Shown piece after piece: positions 57,913 through 64,000 of a stretch of 64,000 bases of DNA. The position numbers were made by a program, and so were the translations under genes. Position 1 is the first letter of the stretch, and the number at the start of each line of letters is the position of its first letter. The notes beneath the pieces are model-generated. The model had not been told where the DNA came from. It did not search any database and saw only the letters and a program-made list of their open reading frames with translations. This stretch comes from Eggerthellaceae bacterium (GTDB lineage Bacteria > Actinomycetota > Coriobacteriia > Coriobacteriales > Eggerthellaceae): the NCBI GenBank assembly GCA_910575165.1, contig CAJTDS010000003.1:176183-240182 (forward strand), written 5' to 3'.

Positions 57913-58281
57913 ATGATTCAGATGCAATCCATGCTCGCCGTTGCGGACAACTCCGGCGCTCGCAAGGTGCAGTGCATCAAGGTCCTGGGCGGCTCGAAGC
58001 GCCGCTATGCGGGACTGGGAGATGTCATCATCTGCAGCGTGAAGGAAGCGAACCCCAACGGCAACGTGAAGAAGGGCGATGTGGTTCGCTGCGTCATCGT
58101 TCGCGTGAAGAAGGAGGTCCGTCGCGCCGACGGTTCCTACATTCGCTTCGATCAGAACGCCTGCGTCCTCATCGACAACCAGGGCGCTCCCCGCGGCACC
58201 CGCATCTTCGGGCCCGTGGCCCGCGAGCTGCGCGACAAGAAGTACATGAAGATCGTGTCTCTGGCACCCGAGACGCTGTAG
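57913..58281 (+). CDS. rplN: 50S ribosomal protein L14
   Basis: 122 residues. [22 protein letters not shown] at the start and [20 protein letters not shown] near the end, both highly conserved. It begins 52 bp after rpsQ, one of the wider gaps inside this operon. Confidence 0.98.
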   Translation: MIQMQSMLAVADNSGARKVQCIKVLGGSKRRYAGLGDVIICSVKEANPNGNVKKGDVVRCVIVRVKKEVRRADGSYIRFDQNACVLIDNQGAPRGTRIFGPVARELRDKKYMKIVSLAPETL

Positions 58282-58295
58282 GGGAGGTGTGCTGA

Positions 58296-58616
58296 ATGAA
58301 TAGCATGAAGATCAAGAAGGGCGACACCGTCGTCGTGCTCACCGGCAAGGACAAGGGCAAGCAGGGCGAGGTGAAGAAGTCCATCCCCAAGGCCCAGCGC
58401 GTGGTGGTGGAGAAGGTGAACATGGTCAAGAAGGCCATGCGCCCCACTCAGGCCAACCCGCAGGGCGGCATCTCCTCCATCGAGGCCCCGCTGCACGTGT
58501 CCAACGTGATGCTGGTGTGCCCCGAGTGCAAGCAGCCCACCCGCGTGAGCAAGCGCGTGAACGAGGCGGGCAAGAAGGTCCGAGTCTGCAAGAAGTGCGG
58601 CAAGGATATCGACTAA
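58296..58616 (+). CDS. rplX: 50S ribosomal protein L24
   Basis: 106 residues from ATG 58296 (GGGGAGGT 8 nt upstream); ATG 58305, giving MKIKKGD, is the alternative. The KOW motif is [18 protein letters not shown]. The C-terminus keeps the zinc-ribbon cysteines CPEC and CKKCG, the zinc-binding form of L24. A 211-bp gap with strong inverted repeats follows. Confidence 0.97.
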   Translation: MNSMKIKKGDTVVVLTGKDKGKQGEVKKSIPKAQRVVVEKVNMVKKAMRPTQANPQGGISSIEAPLHVSNVMLVCPECKQPTRVSKRVNEAGKKVRVCKKCGKDID

Positions 58617-58722
58617 GCAAGCTTTCCGAGGCACCTCGCCTTGCCGCTCCAAGGCCTTGTTGCGTACCTCGGTACGCTCCTCGGGCTTTCACGGCAATTC
58701 GGGGCACCTCGAAAACCTTGCT
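58616..58722. repeat. Long imperfect inverted repeat between rplX and rplE
   Basis: A 31-bp arm at 58616-58646 (AGCAAGCTTTCCGAGGCACC at its start) is complementary, with about eight mismatches or wobbles, to 58692-58722. In the middle, GCGTAC (58662-58667) and GTACGC (58672-58677) form a tight hairpin around CTCG. The gap to rplE is 211 bp, exceptional for this otherwise tight operon, and holds no gene. Confidence 0.75.
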
Positions 58723-58827
58723 CGGCGCTAATGTCGAGCAAGGATTGAGAAGCAACCATGGCCCCGGCGCAAGCCGGGGACGCGGGGTCGGAAATCCTGC
58801 GTTTAATCCATCGAAAGGAAGAATATC

Positions 58828-59382
58828 ATGGCACCTCGCCTGAAGGAAAAGTACGCAACCGAGATTGTGCCCAAGCTCGAGGCCGACCTGGGCATCCGGA
58901 ACATCAACGAGGTTCCCAAGCTGGAGAAGATCGTGGTGAACATGGGCGTGGGCGCTGCCGCCTCCGACCACAAGCTGCTCGACGCCGCCGTGGCCGATAT
59001 GCGCATCATCACCGGCCAGCAGCCCTGCGTCACCCGTGCCAAGAAGTCCATCGCCGGCTTCCATGTGCGTGAGGGTCAGCCCATTGGCTGCAAGGTTACG
59101 CTGCGCGGCGACCGCATGTACGAGTTCATGGACCGTCTGCTGGCCACCGCCCTGCCTCGCGTCCGCGACTTCCGCGGCATCTCGCCGAAGAGCTTCGACG
59201 GCCGCGGTAACTACTCGCTGGGCATCACCGAGCAGCTGATCTTCCCCGAGATTGACTACGACAAGATCGACCGCACGCGCGGCATGGACATCACCTTCGT
59301 CACCACCGCCAAGGACGATGACGACGCGTTCGCGCTGCTGTCTGCGTTCGGCTTCCCGTTCAAGGATCGCGACCACGACTAG
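58828..59382 (+). CDS. rplE: 50S ribosomal protein L5
   Basis: 184 residues. [29 protein letters not shown] and [21 protein letters not shown] are diagnostic. L5 binds 5S rRNA. AAAGGAAGAA precedes the ATG at 58828. Confidence 0.98.
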   Translation: MAPRLKEKYATEIVPKLEADLGIRNINEVPKLEKIVVNMGVGAAASDHKLLDAAVADMRIITGQQPCVTRAKKSIAGFHVREGQPIGCKVTLRGDRMYEFMDRLLATALPRVRDFRGISPKSFDGRGNYSLGITEQLIFPEIDYDKIDRTRGMDITFVTTAKDDDDAFALLSAFGFPFKDRDHD

Positions 59383-59494
59383 TTTCCGGTCGTGAAAGGC
59401 GTACACGGATCGGCAGCCGCCCGTCCGCGAAACCACTGGAATCCGATGCCGATGCAAGCCATGCGCGGCTCGGATGCGAGAAAGAAGGAACTAC

Positions 59495-59680
59495 ATGGCT
59501 AAGAAATCGATGGTCGCCAAGGCCAAGCGCGAGCCGAAGTTCTCGACGCGCCAGCACAACCGCTGCATGCGTTGCGGACGCCCTCGCGGCTACTACCGCA
59601 AGTTCGGTCTGTGCCGCGTGTGCTTGCGCGAACTGGCAAACAAAGGCGAGCTGCCCGGCGTCACCAAGTCGTCCTGGTAG
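59495..59680 (+). CDS. rpsN: 30S ribosomal protein S14, zinc-binding type Z
   Basis: 61 residues starting [19 protein letters not shown]; the ATG at 59495 follows AGAAGGAA. The four zinc cysteines are CMRC and CRVC, marking the short type Z form. A longer frame from 59474 adds a non-conserved MRERRNY. Confidence 0.98.
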   Translation: MAKKSMVAKAKREPKFSTRQHNRCMRCGRPRGYYRKFGLCRVCLRELANKGELPGVTKSSW

Positions 59681-59811
59681 GAAGCCTGCCACAAGGCCCC
59701 GTTACCGATTCGACTTGCAAACCGGGTGTGCCTCGAACCCAGGCGCGGTCGCTACGGGCGACAGCGAACCGGATTCGCACGGCTCATCACGAACCAAAGG
59801 AGAAACTCACT

Positions 59812-60216
59812 ATGACCATGACCGATCCCATCGCAGACATGCTTACGCGTGTGCGTAACGCGAACTCTGCTGGAAAGGCGAGCGTGTCGATGCCGACGAG
59901 CAAGAAGCTCGTCGAGATCGCTCGCATCATGGAGCAGGAGGGCTACATCCAGGGCTTCGACGTCGTCGAGGTCGAGGGTGCCCCCCGCGCTCAGCTGGAA
60001 ATCGTACTGAAGTACGGCGAGAAGAAGGCCAAGACCATCCGCGGCATCAAGCGCATCTCCAAGCCCGGCCTGCGCATCTACGCCGGCAAGGACGAGCTGC
60101 CTCGCGTGCTCGGCGGACTTGGCACCGCAATCATCTCTACAAGCAACGGCGTGATGACCGATCGCGATGCCCGCAAGAAGGGCATTGGCGGCGAGGTCAT
60201 CGCCTACATCTGGTAG
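59812..60216 (+). CDS. rpsH: 30S ribosomal protein S8
   Basis: 134 residues from ATG 59812, preceded by [37 protein letters not shown] and [27 protein letters not shown] are family hallmarks. S8 is the translational repressor of the spc operon in E. coli; no matching RNA site was identified here by eye. Confidence 0.98.
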   Translation: MTMTDPIADMLTRVRNANSAGKASVSMPTSKKLVEIARIMEQEGYIQGFDVVEVEGAPRAQLEIVLKYGEKKAKTIRGIKRISKPGLRIYAGKDELPRVLGGLGTAIISTSNGVMTDRDARKKGIGGEVIAYIW

Positions 60217-60232
60217 GAAAGGGAGGTTTGAC

Positions 60233-60775
60233 ATGTCTCGTATCGGCAAACAGCCCATCGCCATTCCTGCCGGCGTCGATGTGACCATCGACGGCAACAC
60301 CGTAACGGTGAAGGGTCCCAAGGGCGAGCTGACCCGCAGCTTCCCCGAGATTATGACCATCAAGCGCGAAGGCGACGACGTCGTCGTCGAGCGCCCCGAC
60401 GACTCCCGTGAGGCGAAGAGTTACCACGGGCTGGTGCGCACCCTGATCAGCAACATGGTCGAGGGCGTCCACACCGGCTTCTCCAAGAAGCTGCAGCTGG
60501 TGGGCGTTGGCTACCGTGCCGCCCTCAAGGGCACCGACCTGGAGCTGTCGCTGGGCTATTCCCATCCGGTGATTATCCCGGCTCCCGAGAACATCACGTT
60601 CTCGGTGCCCAGCCAGACCGAGATCGTCGTGTTCGGCCCCAGCAAAGAGCAGGTCGGCCAGGTTGCCGCGAACATCCGCAAGTGGCGCAAGCCGGAGCCC
60701 TACAAGGGCAAGGGCATCCGCTACGAGGGCGAGATGGTTCGTCGCAAGCTGGGCAAGGCCGCCAAGGGCGACTAG
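60233..60775 (+). CDS. rplF: 50S ribosomal protein L6
   Basis: 180 residues. [15 protein letters not shown] at the start and [25 protein letters not shown] at the end are typical, with the duplicated L6 fold between. AAAGGGAGG lies 7 nt before the ATG at 60233. Confidence 0.98.
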   Translation: MSRIGKQPIAIPAGVDVTIDGNTVTVKGPKGELTRSFPEIMTIKREGDDVVVERPDDSREAKSYHGLVRTLISNMVEGVHTGFSKKLQLVGVGYRAALKGTDLELSLGYSHPVIIPAPENITFSVPSQTEIVVFGPSKEQVGQVAANIRKWRKPEPYKGKGIRYEGEMVRRKLGKAAKGD

Positions 60776-60810
60776 TTCGGGCCGCAACGTAAGCGATTGA
60801 AGGGATAATC

Positions 60811-61179
60811 ATGAACAAGCTTCAGAAAAAGCAAGCTGCGTTGGCCCGTCGCCATCGTCGCGTGCGCGGCAAGATCTCCGGTACCGCCGCCCGTCCGCGC
60901 CTGTGCGTCACCCGCAGCAACTCCAACCTGTACGTCCAGTTCGTGGACGACGTCGAGGGCAAGACGCTGTTGGGCGTGTCCACCCTGGGCCCCGACTTCA
61001 AGGCCACCGGCAAGTCCGGTGCTACCGTCGAGGGCGCGGCCGCCCTGGGCGAGATCGCCGGCAAGAAGGCCAAGGATGCCGGCATCACTACTATCGTGTT
61101 CGACCGTGGCGGGAACCTGTACCACGGGCGCGTGAAGGCTCTGGCCGACGCCGCCCGCGAAGCAGGCCTGGTATTCTAG
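60811..61179 (+). CDS. rplR: 50S ribosomal protein L18
   Basis: 122 residues. [20 protein letters not shown] and [24 protein letters not shown] identify L18, which binds 5S rRNA with L5. AAGGGA lies before the ATG. Confidence 0.98.
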   Translation: MNKLQKKQAALARRHRRVRGKISGTAARPRLCVTRSNSNLYVQFVDDVEGKTLLGVSTLGPDFKATGKSGATVEGAAALGEIAGKKAKDAGITTIVFDRGGNLYHGRVKALADAAREAGLVF

Positions 61180-61195
61180 AAGGGGTATGTGTCTT

Positions 61196-61726
61196 ATGGC
61201 TCGTAACAACAAGCAAGAGGCAGCCGCGGCCCCCGAGCTCGAGGAGCGCGTTGTCTACATCAACCGCGTGTCCAAGGTCGTCAAGGGCGGCACCCGTTTC
61301 GCCCTGACCGCCCTGGTCGTGGTGGGCGACCGCAACGGTCGCGTGGGCGTGGGCATGGGCAAGTCCCAGGAAGTGCCGATCGCCATCAAGAAGGGCACCG
61401 AGGACGCCAAGAAGAACATGTTCTCCGTGCCGCTGACCGAGGAGAAGACGCTCCCGCACGAGATCGTCGGCGAGTTCGGCGCCGCCCGCGTGCTGATCAA
61501 GCCCGCGGCTCCCGGTACCGGCGTTATCGCCGGCGGCGCTGCTCGTGCCGTCATGGAGCTGGCCGGCGTCTCCGACGTGCTGACCAAGTCCCTGGGCTCC
61601 GACAACGTCATGAACGTGGTCAAGGCGACCGCCGAGGGCCTCAAGAGCATGCAGAGCCCCCAGGATGTTGCCGAGCGCCGCGGTATGACGATCGGCGAGA
61701 TCTACGGCTGGAAGGAGCAGAAGTAA
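61196..61726 (+). CDS. rpsE: 30S ribosomal protein S5
   Basis: 176 residues. The ATG at 61196 is chosen since AAGGGG lies 10 nt upstream; an in-frame ATG at 61187 is too close to it. [38 protein letters not shown] and [18 protein letters not shown] are characteristic. The stop overlaps the rpmD start (TAATG). Confidence 0.98.
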   Translation: MARNNKQEAAAAPELEERVVYINRVSKVVKGGTRFALTALVVVGDRNGRVGVGMGKSQEVPIAIKKGTEDAKKNMFSVPLTEEKTLPHEIVGEFGAARVLIKPAAPGTGVIAGGAARAVMELAGVSDVLTKSLGSDNVMNVVKATAEGLKSMQSPQDVAERRGMTIGEIYGWKEQK

Positions 61727-61914
61727 TGGCTGACGAGAAGAAGCTGCGCGTGACCCAGGTGAAGAGCCAGATCGGCTACAGCTACAAGCAGGGTCGCACG
61801 CTTCGCGCTCTGGGCCTGGGCAAGATCGGCCGCACGGCGGAGCTCCCCGACAACCCTTCCGTCCGCGGAATGGTGTTCAAGGTGAAGCACCTCGTGAATG
61901 TGGAAGAGATCTAA
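61726..61914 (+). CDS. rpmD: 50S ribosomal protein L30
   Basis: 62 residues. [16 protein letters not shown], then [26 protein letters not shown] in the usual L30 pattern. Coupled to rpsE by a one-base overlap. Confidence 0.97.
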   Translation: MADEKKLRVTQVKSQIGYSYKQGRTLRALGLGKIGRTAELPDNPSVRGMVFKVKHLVNVEEI

Positions 61915-61940
61915 GTCTCTCGCCCCTGCAGGTTTTTGGT

Positions 61941-61980
61941 TATAATGAGCGATTGCGTGCGCAACAGCACGCAATCGTTT
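61941..61980 (+). promoter_or_regulatory. Internal -10 box and 5' hairpin before rplO-secY
   Basis: A perfect TATAAT (61941-61946) lies in the 152-bp gap after rpmD, without a clear -35. Five bases on, GATTGCGTGC (61951-61960) pairs with GCACGCAATC (61967-61976), followed by GTTT. The hairpin could weakly terminate the upstream message, or cap the 5' end of a new one carrying rplO and secY. Confidence 0.55.
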
Positions 61981-62066
61981 CATTGCGTAATGGAAGTTTG
62001 CTGACGGCGAGCTGTCAGCGCCCGGCGAAAGGGATGCCGGGAAGCGATTCAAAGGAGCGTTGAACA

Positions 62067-62516
62067 ATGGAATTGTGCGATCTTCGTCCGGCTGAGGGAA
62101 GCCGCAAGACCCGTAAGCGCGTGGGCCGCGGCCCGGGTTCGGGCAAGGGCAAGACCTCCGGCCGCGGCATGAACGGCCAGAAGTCCCGCGCTGGCGGCGG
62201 CAAGTCCAACGGCTTCGAGGGCGGCCAGACCCCCTTGGCCCGTCGTCTGCCGAAGCTGCCCGGGTTCACTAACTTCAACCGCGTGGAGTACCTGCCTGTC
62301 AACGTGAAGCGCCTGGACGCGAAGTTCGAGGCCGGAGACGTGGTGGACGGCGAGTCCCTGAAGGCCAAGGGCATTATCAAGCATGCCGACGCCCTGGTGA
62401 AGGTGCTGGGCGACGGTGAGATCACCAAGCCCCTGACGGTCAAGGTTGACAAAGTGTCCGCTTCCGCCAAGGCCAAGATCGAGGCGGCTGGAGGAAAGGT
62501 CGAAGAGCCTTGCTAA
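62067..62516 (+). CDS. rplO: 50S ribosomal protein L15
   Basis: 149 residues. [34 protein letters not shown] and [16 protein letters not shown] are diagnostic (quoted in shorter pieces: [22 protein letters not shown]). AAAGGAG precedes the ATG. Its last 7 bases overlap secY. Confidence 0.97.
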   Translation: MELCDLRPAEGSRKTRKRVGRGPGSGKGKTSGRGMNGQKSRAGGGKSNGFEGGQTPLARRLPKLPGFTNFNRVEYLPVNVKRLDAKFEAGDVVDGESLKAKGIIKHADALVKVLGDGEITKPLTVKVDKVSASAKAKIEAAGGKVEEPC

Positions 62517-63790
62517 GCTCCATCATCGACGCGTTCAAGGTTCCCGAGCTGCGCAAGAAAATCTTGTTCACGCTCGGCATCCTTGCGCTGTACCGCTTCG
62601 GCGCCTACGTGCCGGTGCCCGGTATCCCGTTCAACCAGTTCGCCACGTCGTTCCAGGACCAGGGCGTGTCCATGGCCATGCTGGACTTGTTCACCGGCGG
62701 CGCGCTTTCGAACTTCTCGGTGTTCTCGCTGGGCATCATGCCCTACATCACCGCGTCCATCATCATGCAGCTGATGCAGGGCGTCATCCCCGCCGTAGGA
62801 CGCTGGGCCAAGGAAGGCGAGCCTGGGCGGCGCAAGATCACCCAGGTGACCCGCTACCTGACGCTGGGCCTGGGCCTGATCAACGCCATCGGCTATCTGT
62901 TGCTGTTCAAGTCGCCGCAGTACGGCGTGCAGTTCACCGATGCGGTGCCTGGCTGGATCACCGACATCCTGGTGGTGTTCACGCTGGTGGTGGGTACGGC
63001 GCTCATCATGTGGATGGGCGAGCTCATCACTCAGCGCGGTGTGGGCAACGGCATGTCGCTCATCATCTTCCTGAGCATCGTGTCGCGCGTGCCCTCCGCT
63101 ATCTTCTCGTCGGTGAACCTGACGGCCGATACCGGCATGGGCATCGCGGTCACGCTGCTCATCCTGGTGGTGGTGCTCGCCTGCATTCCGGCCATCATCT
63201 TCATCGAGCGCGCCCAGCGCCGTATCCCGGTGAACTACGCCAAGCGCGTGCAGGGTCGCAAGATGATGGGCGGGCAGTCCACCTACATCCCCTTGAAGGT
63301 GAACGCCGCCGGCGTTATCCCCATCATCTTCGCAAGCTGCCTCATCTACTTTCCGGCGCAGCTGGCGGCCCTGTTCAACGTGGATTGGCTGAACGCGTTC
63401 GCCAACGCCATCTCCACCGGCTGGGTGAACTGGATCCTCACCATCGTGCTCATCGTGTTCTTCGCGTACTTCTACACGTCAATGGTGTTCAACCCCGAGG
63501 AGACGTCGGACAACCTGCGCAAGCAGGGCGGCTTCATCCCCGGCGTGCGTCCTGGGTCCGCCACGGTTACCTACATCAAGAACGTGCTGCACCGGGTGAC
63601 GCTGCCCGGCGGCATCTTCATCGCGCTGATCGCCGTGGTGCCCTCTATGCTGTTCTACTTTACGGGCAATCAGCTGATCCAGGCTTTTGGCGGCACGTCG
63701 ATTCTCATCATGATCGGCGTTGCGCTCGACACCATGTCGAAGGTGGAAAGCCAGCTGAAGATGCACAACTACGAAGGTTTCTTCAAGTAG
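62510..63790 (+). CDS. secY: Sec translocase channel subunit SecY
   Basis: 426 residues with ten predicted membrane helices. It forms the protein-conducting channel with SecE and SecG. The start is a TTG at 62510 overlapping rplO, with GGAGGAAAGG about 10 nt upstream. Signatures include [12 protein letters not shown] in helix 1, [15 protein letters not shown] in the plug/lateral gate region, [14 protein letters not shown] in the cytoplasmic C4-C5 loop region, and [12 protein letters not shown]. An intrinsic terminator follows 36 bp after the stop, so adk, infA and the alpha operon genes are not joined to it. Confidence 0.98.
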   Translation: MLSSIIDAFKVPELRKKILFTLGILALYRFGAYVPVPGIPFNQFATSFQDQGVSMAMLDLFTGGALSNFSVFSLGIMPYITASIIMQLMQGVIPAVGRWAKEGEPGRRKITQVTRYLTLGLGLINAIGYLLLFKSPQYGVQFTDAVPGWITDILVVFTLVVGTALIMWMGELITQRGVGNGMSLIIFLSIVSRVPSAIFSSVNLTADTGMGIAVTLLILVVVLACIPAIIFIERAQRRIPVNYAKRVQGRKMMGGQSTYIPLKVNAAGVIPIIFASCLIYFPAQLAALFNVDWLNAFANAISTGWVNWILTIVLIVFFAYFYTSMVFNPEETSDNLRKQGGFIPGVRPGSATVTYIKNVLHRVTLPGGIFIALIAVVPSMLFYFTGNQLIQAFGGTSILIMIGVALDTMSKVESQLKMHNYEGFFK

Positions 63791-63826
63791 TTTCTGCGCG
63801 GCAAAGCCTGTTGCGCGGTTCGCAGG

Positions 63827-63867
63827 CGGTCGTCGGCCCTTCGGGTGCCGGCGGCCGTTTTGCTTTT
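63827..63867 (+). terminator. Intrinsic terminator after secY
   Basis: CGGTCGTCGGC (63827-63837) pairs with GCCGGCGGCCG (63847-63857), with two G-T wobbles, around CCTTCGGGT, then TTTTGCTTTT. Confidence 0.88.
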
Positions 63868-64000
63868 GCCCTCATGGTAGGTTGATTTGCAAAGTCAGCC
63901 GAACGCTCTTCTCCGATCAGGGGATTCCATGGTCATCCGAACGGGATGGAAGCACGGTGCAGGGCTTTCGCCGCGGCCTCCCGCTGTTCGGATGGCCCCG
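63868..64000. other. Non-coding right edge
   Basis: No gene is supported in the last 133 bases. CATCCGAAC (about 63933-63941) and GTTCGGATG near 63987-63995 could form a loose 9-bp stem. Whatever follows lies outside the window. Confidence 0.5.

Noticed and set aside
58616..58722. rplX-rplE inverted repeat as an intrinsic terminator
   Set aside because: There is no T-run after it, and downstream ribosomal genes have no promoter that could be recognised.
59681..59811. Possible tRNA in the rpsN-rpsH gap and in other intergenic regions
   Set aside because: No cloverleaf with a T-arm GGTTCGA-type loop and 3' acceptor pairing could be drawn; no tRNA or rRNA gene was found in the window.

Overview
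The window reads as a chromosome segment from a GC-rich anaerobic actinobacterium of the class Coriobacteriia, most likely Eggerthellaceae. Three things point there: strongly GC-biased codon use; Tat-exported flavin and molybdopterin reductases beside a multihaem cytochrome and a membrane-bound LuxR-type regulator; and many intergenic palindromes. Nothing here fixes the genus.

Layout. 1-3150: end of pheT, then a SEC-C methionine aminopeptidase. 3190-6450: a visibly less GC-rich island holding a DUF4160/DUF2442 pair, a Ltp-family lipoprotein behind a run of ten G, and a zinc-ribbon membrane protein. 6730-12141: uvrB, a PrsA/SurA-like lipoprotein foldase, rlmB and yacP. 12162-12498: a structured repeat array, followed by a glutamate-cysteine ligase on the minus strand. 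14167-22537: the arginine cluster argC-J-B-D-R-G-H, without argF. 22638-27982: two class A penicillin-binding proteins facing each other around a small lipoprotein. 28111-32984: a U32 peptidase, tyrS and a radical SAM protein.

32984-38388 is the most unusual stretch. It holds a candidate stable RNA on the minus strand that looks 6S-like, two copies of a 23-bp x4 palindromic repeat element, short direct repeats, a 24-bp minisatellite, and a redox locus. In that locus a LuxR gene broken by one TGA stands divergent from a Tat flavoprotein reductase and a tetrahaem lipoprotein. 38388-45868: rarA overlapping a NrfD-type membrane anchor, a GntR regulator, an SPFH protein, and a Tat molybdopterin oxidoreductase with its four-cluster iron-sulfur subunit but no adjacent anchor. 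46153-54184: DUF948 protein, AI-2E-type permease, alaS, ruvX, mltG, yqeG and aroE.

54748-63790: ribosomal protein genes rplB to secY in the usual order. rpsJ, rplC, rplD and rplW, which normally come before rplB, are absent. rplB instead has its own strong promoter, and a terminator follows secY. The cluster is therefore a separate unit bounded at both ends.

Ten putative promoters share an extended -10 box of the form TGnTAnnnT. At least two genes, the PASTA penicillin-binding protein and rarA, appear to be read from leaderless mRNAs.
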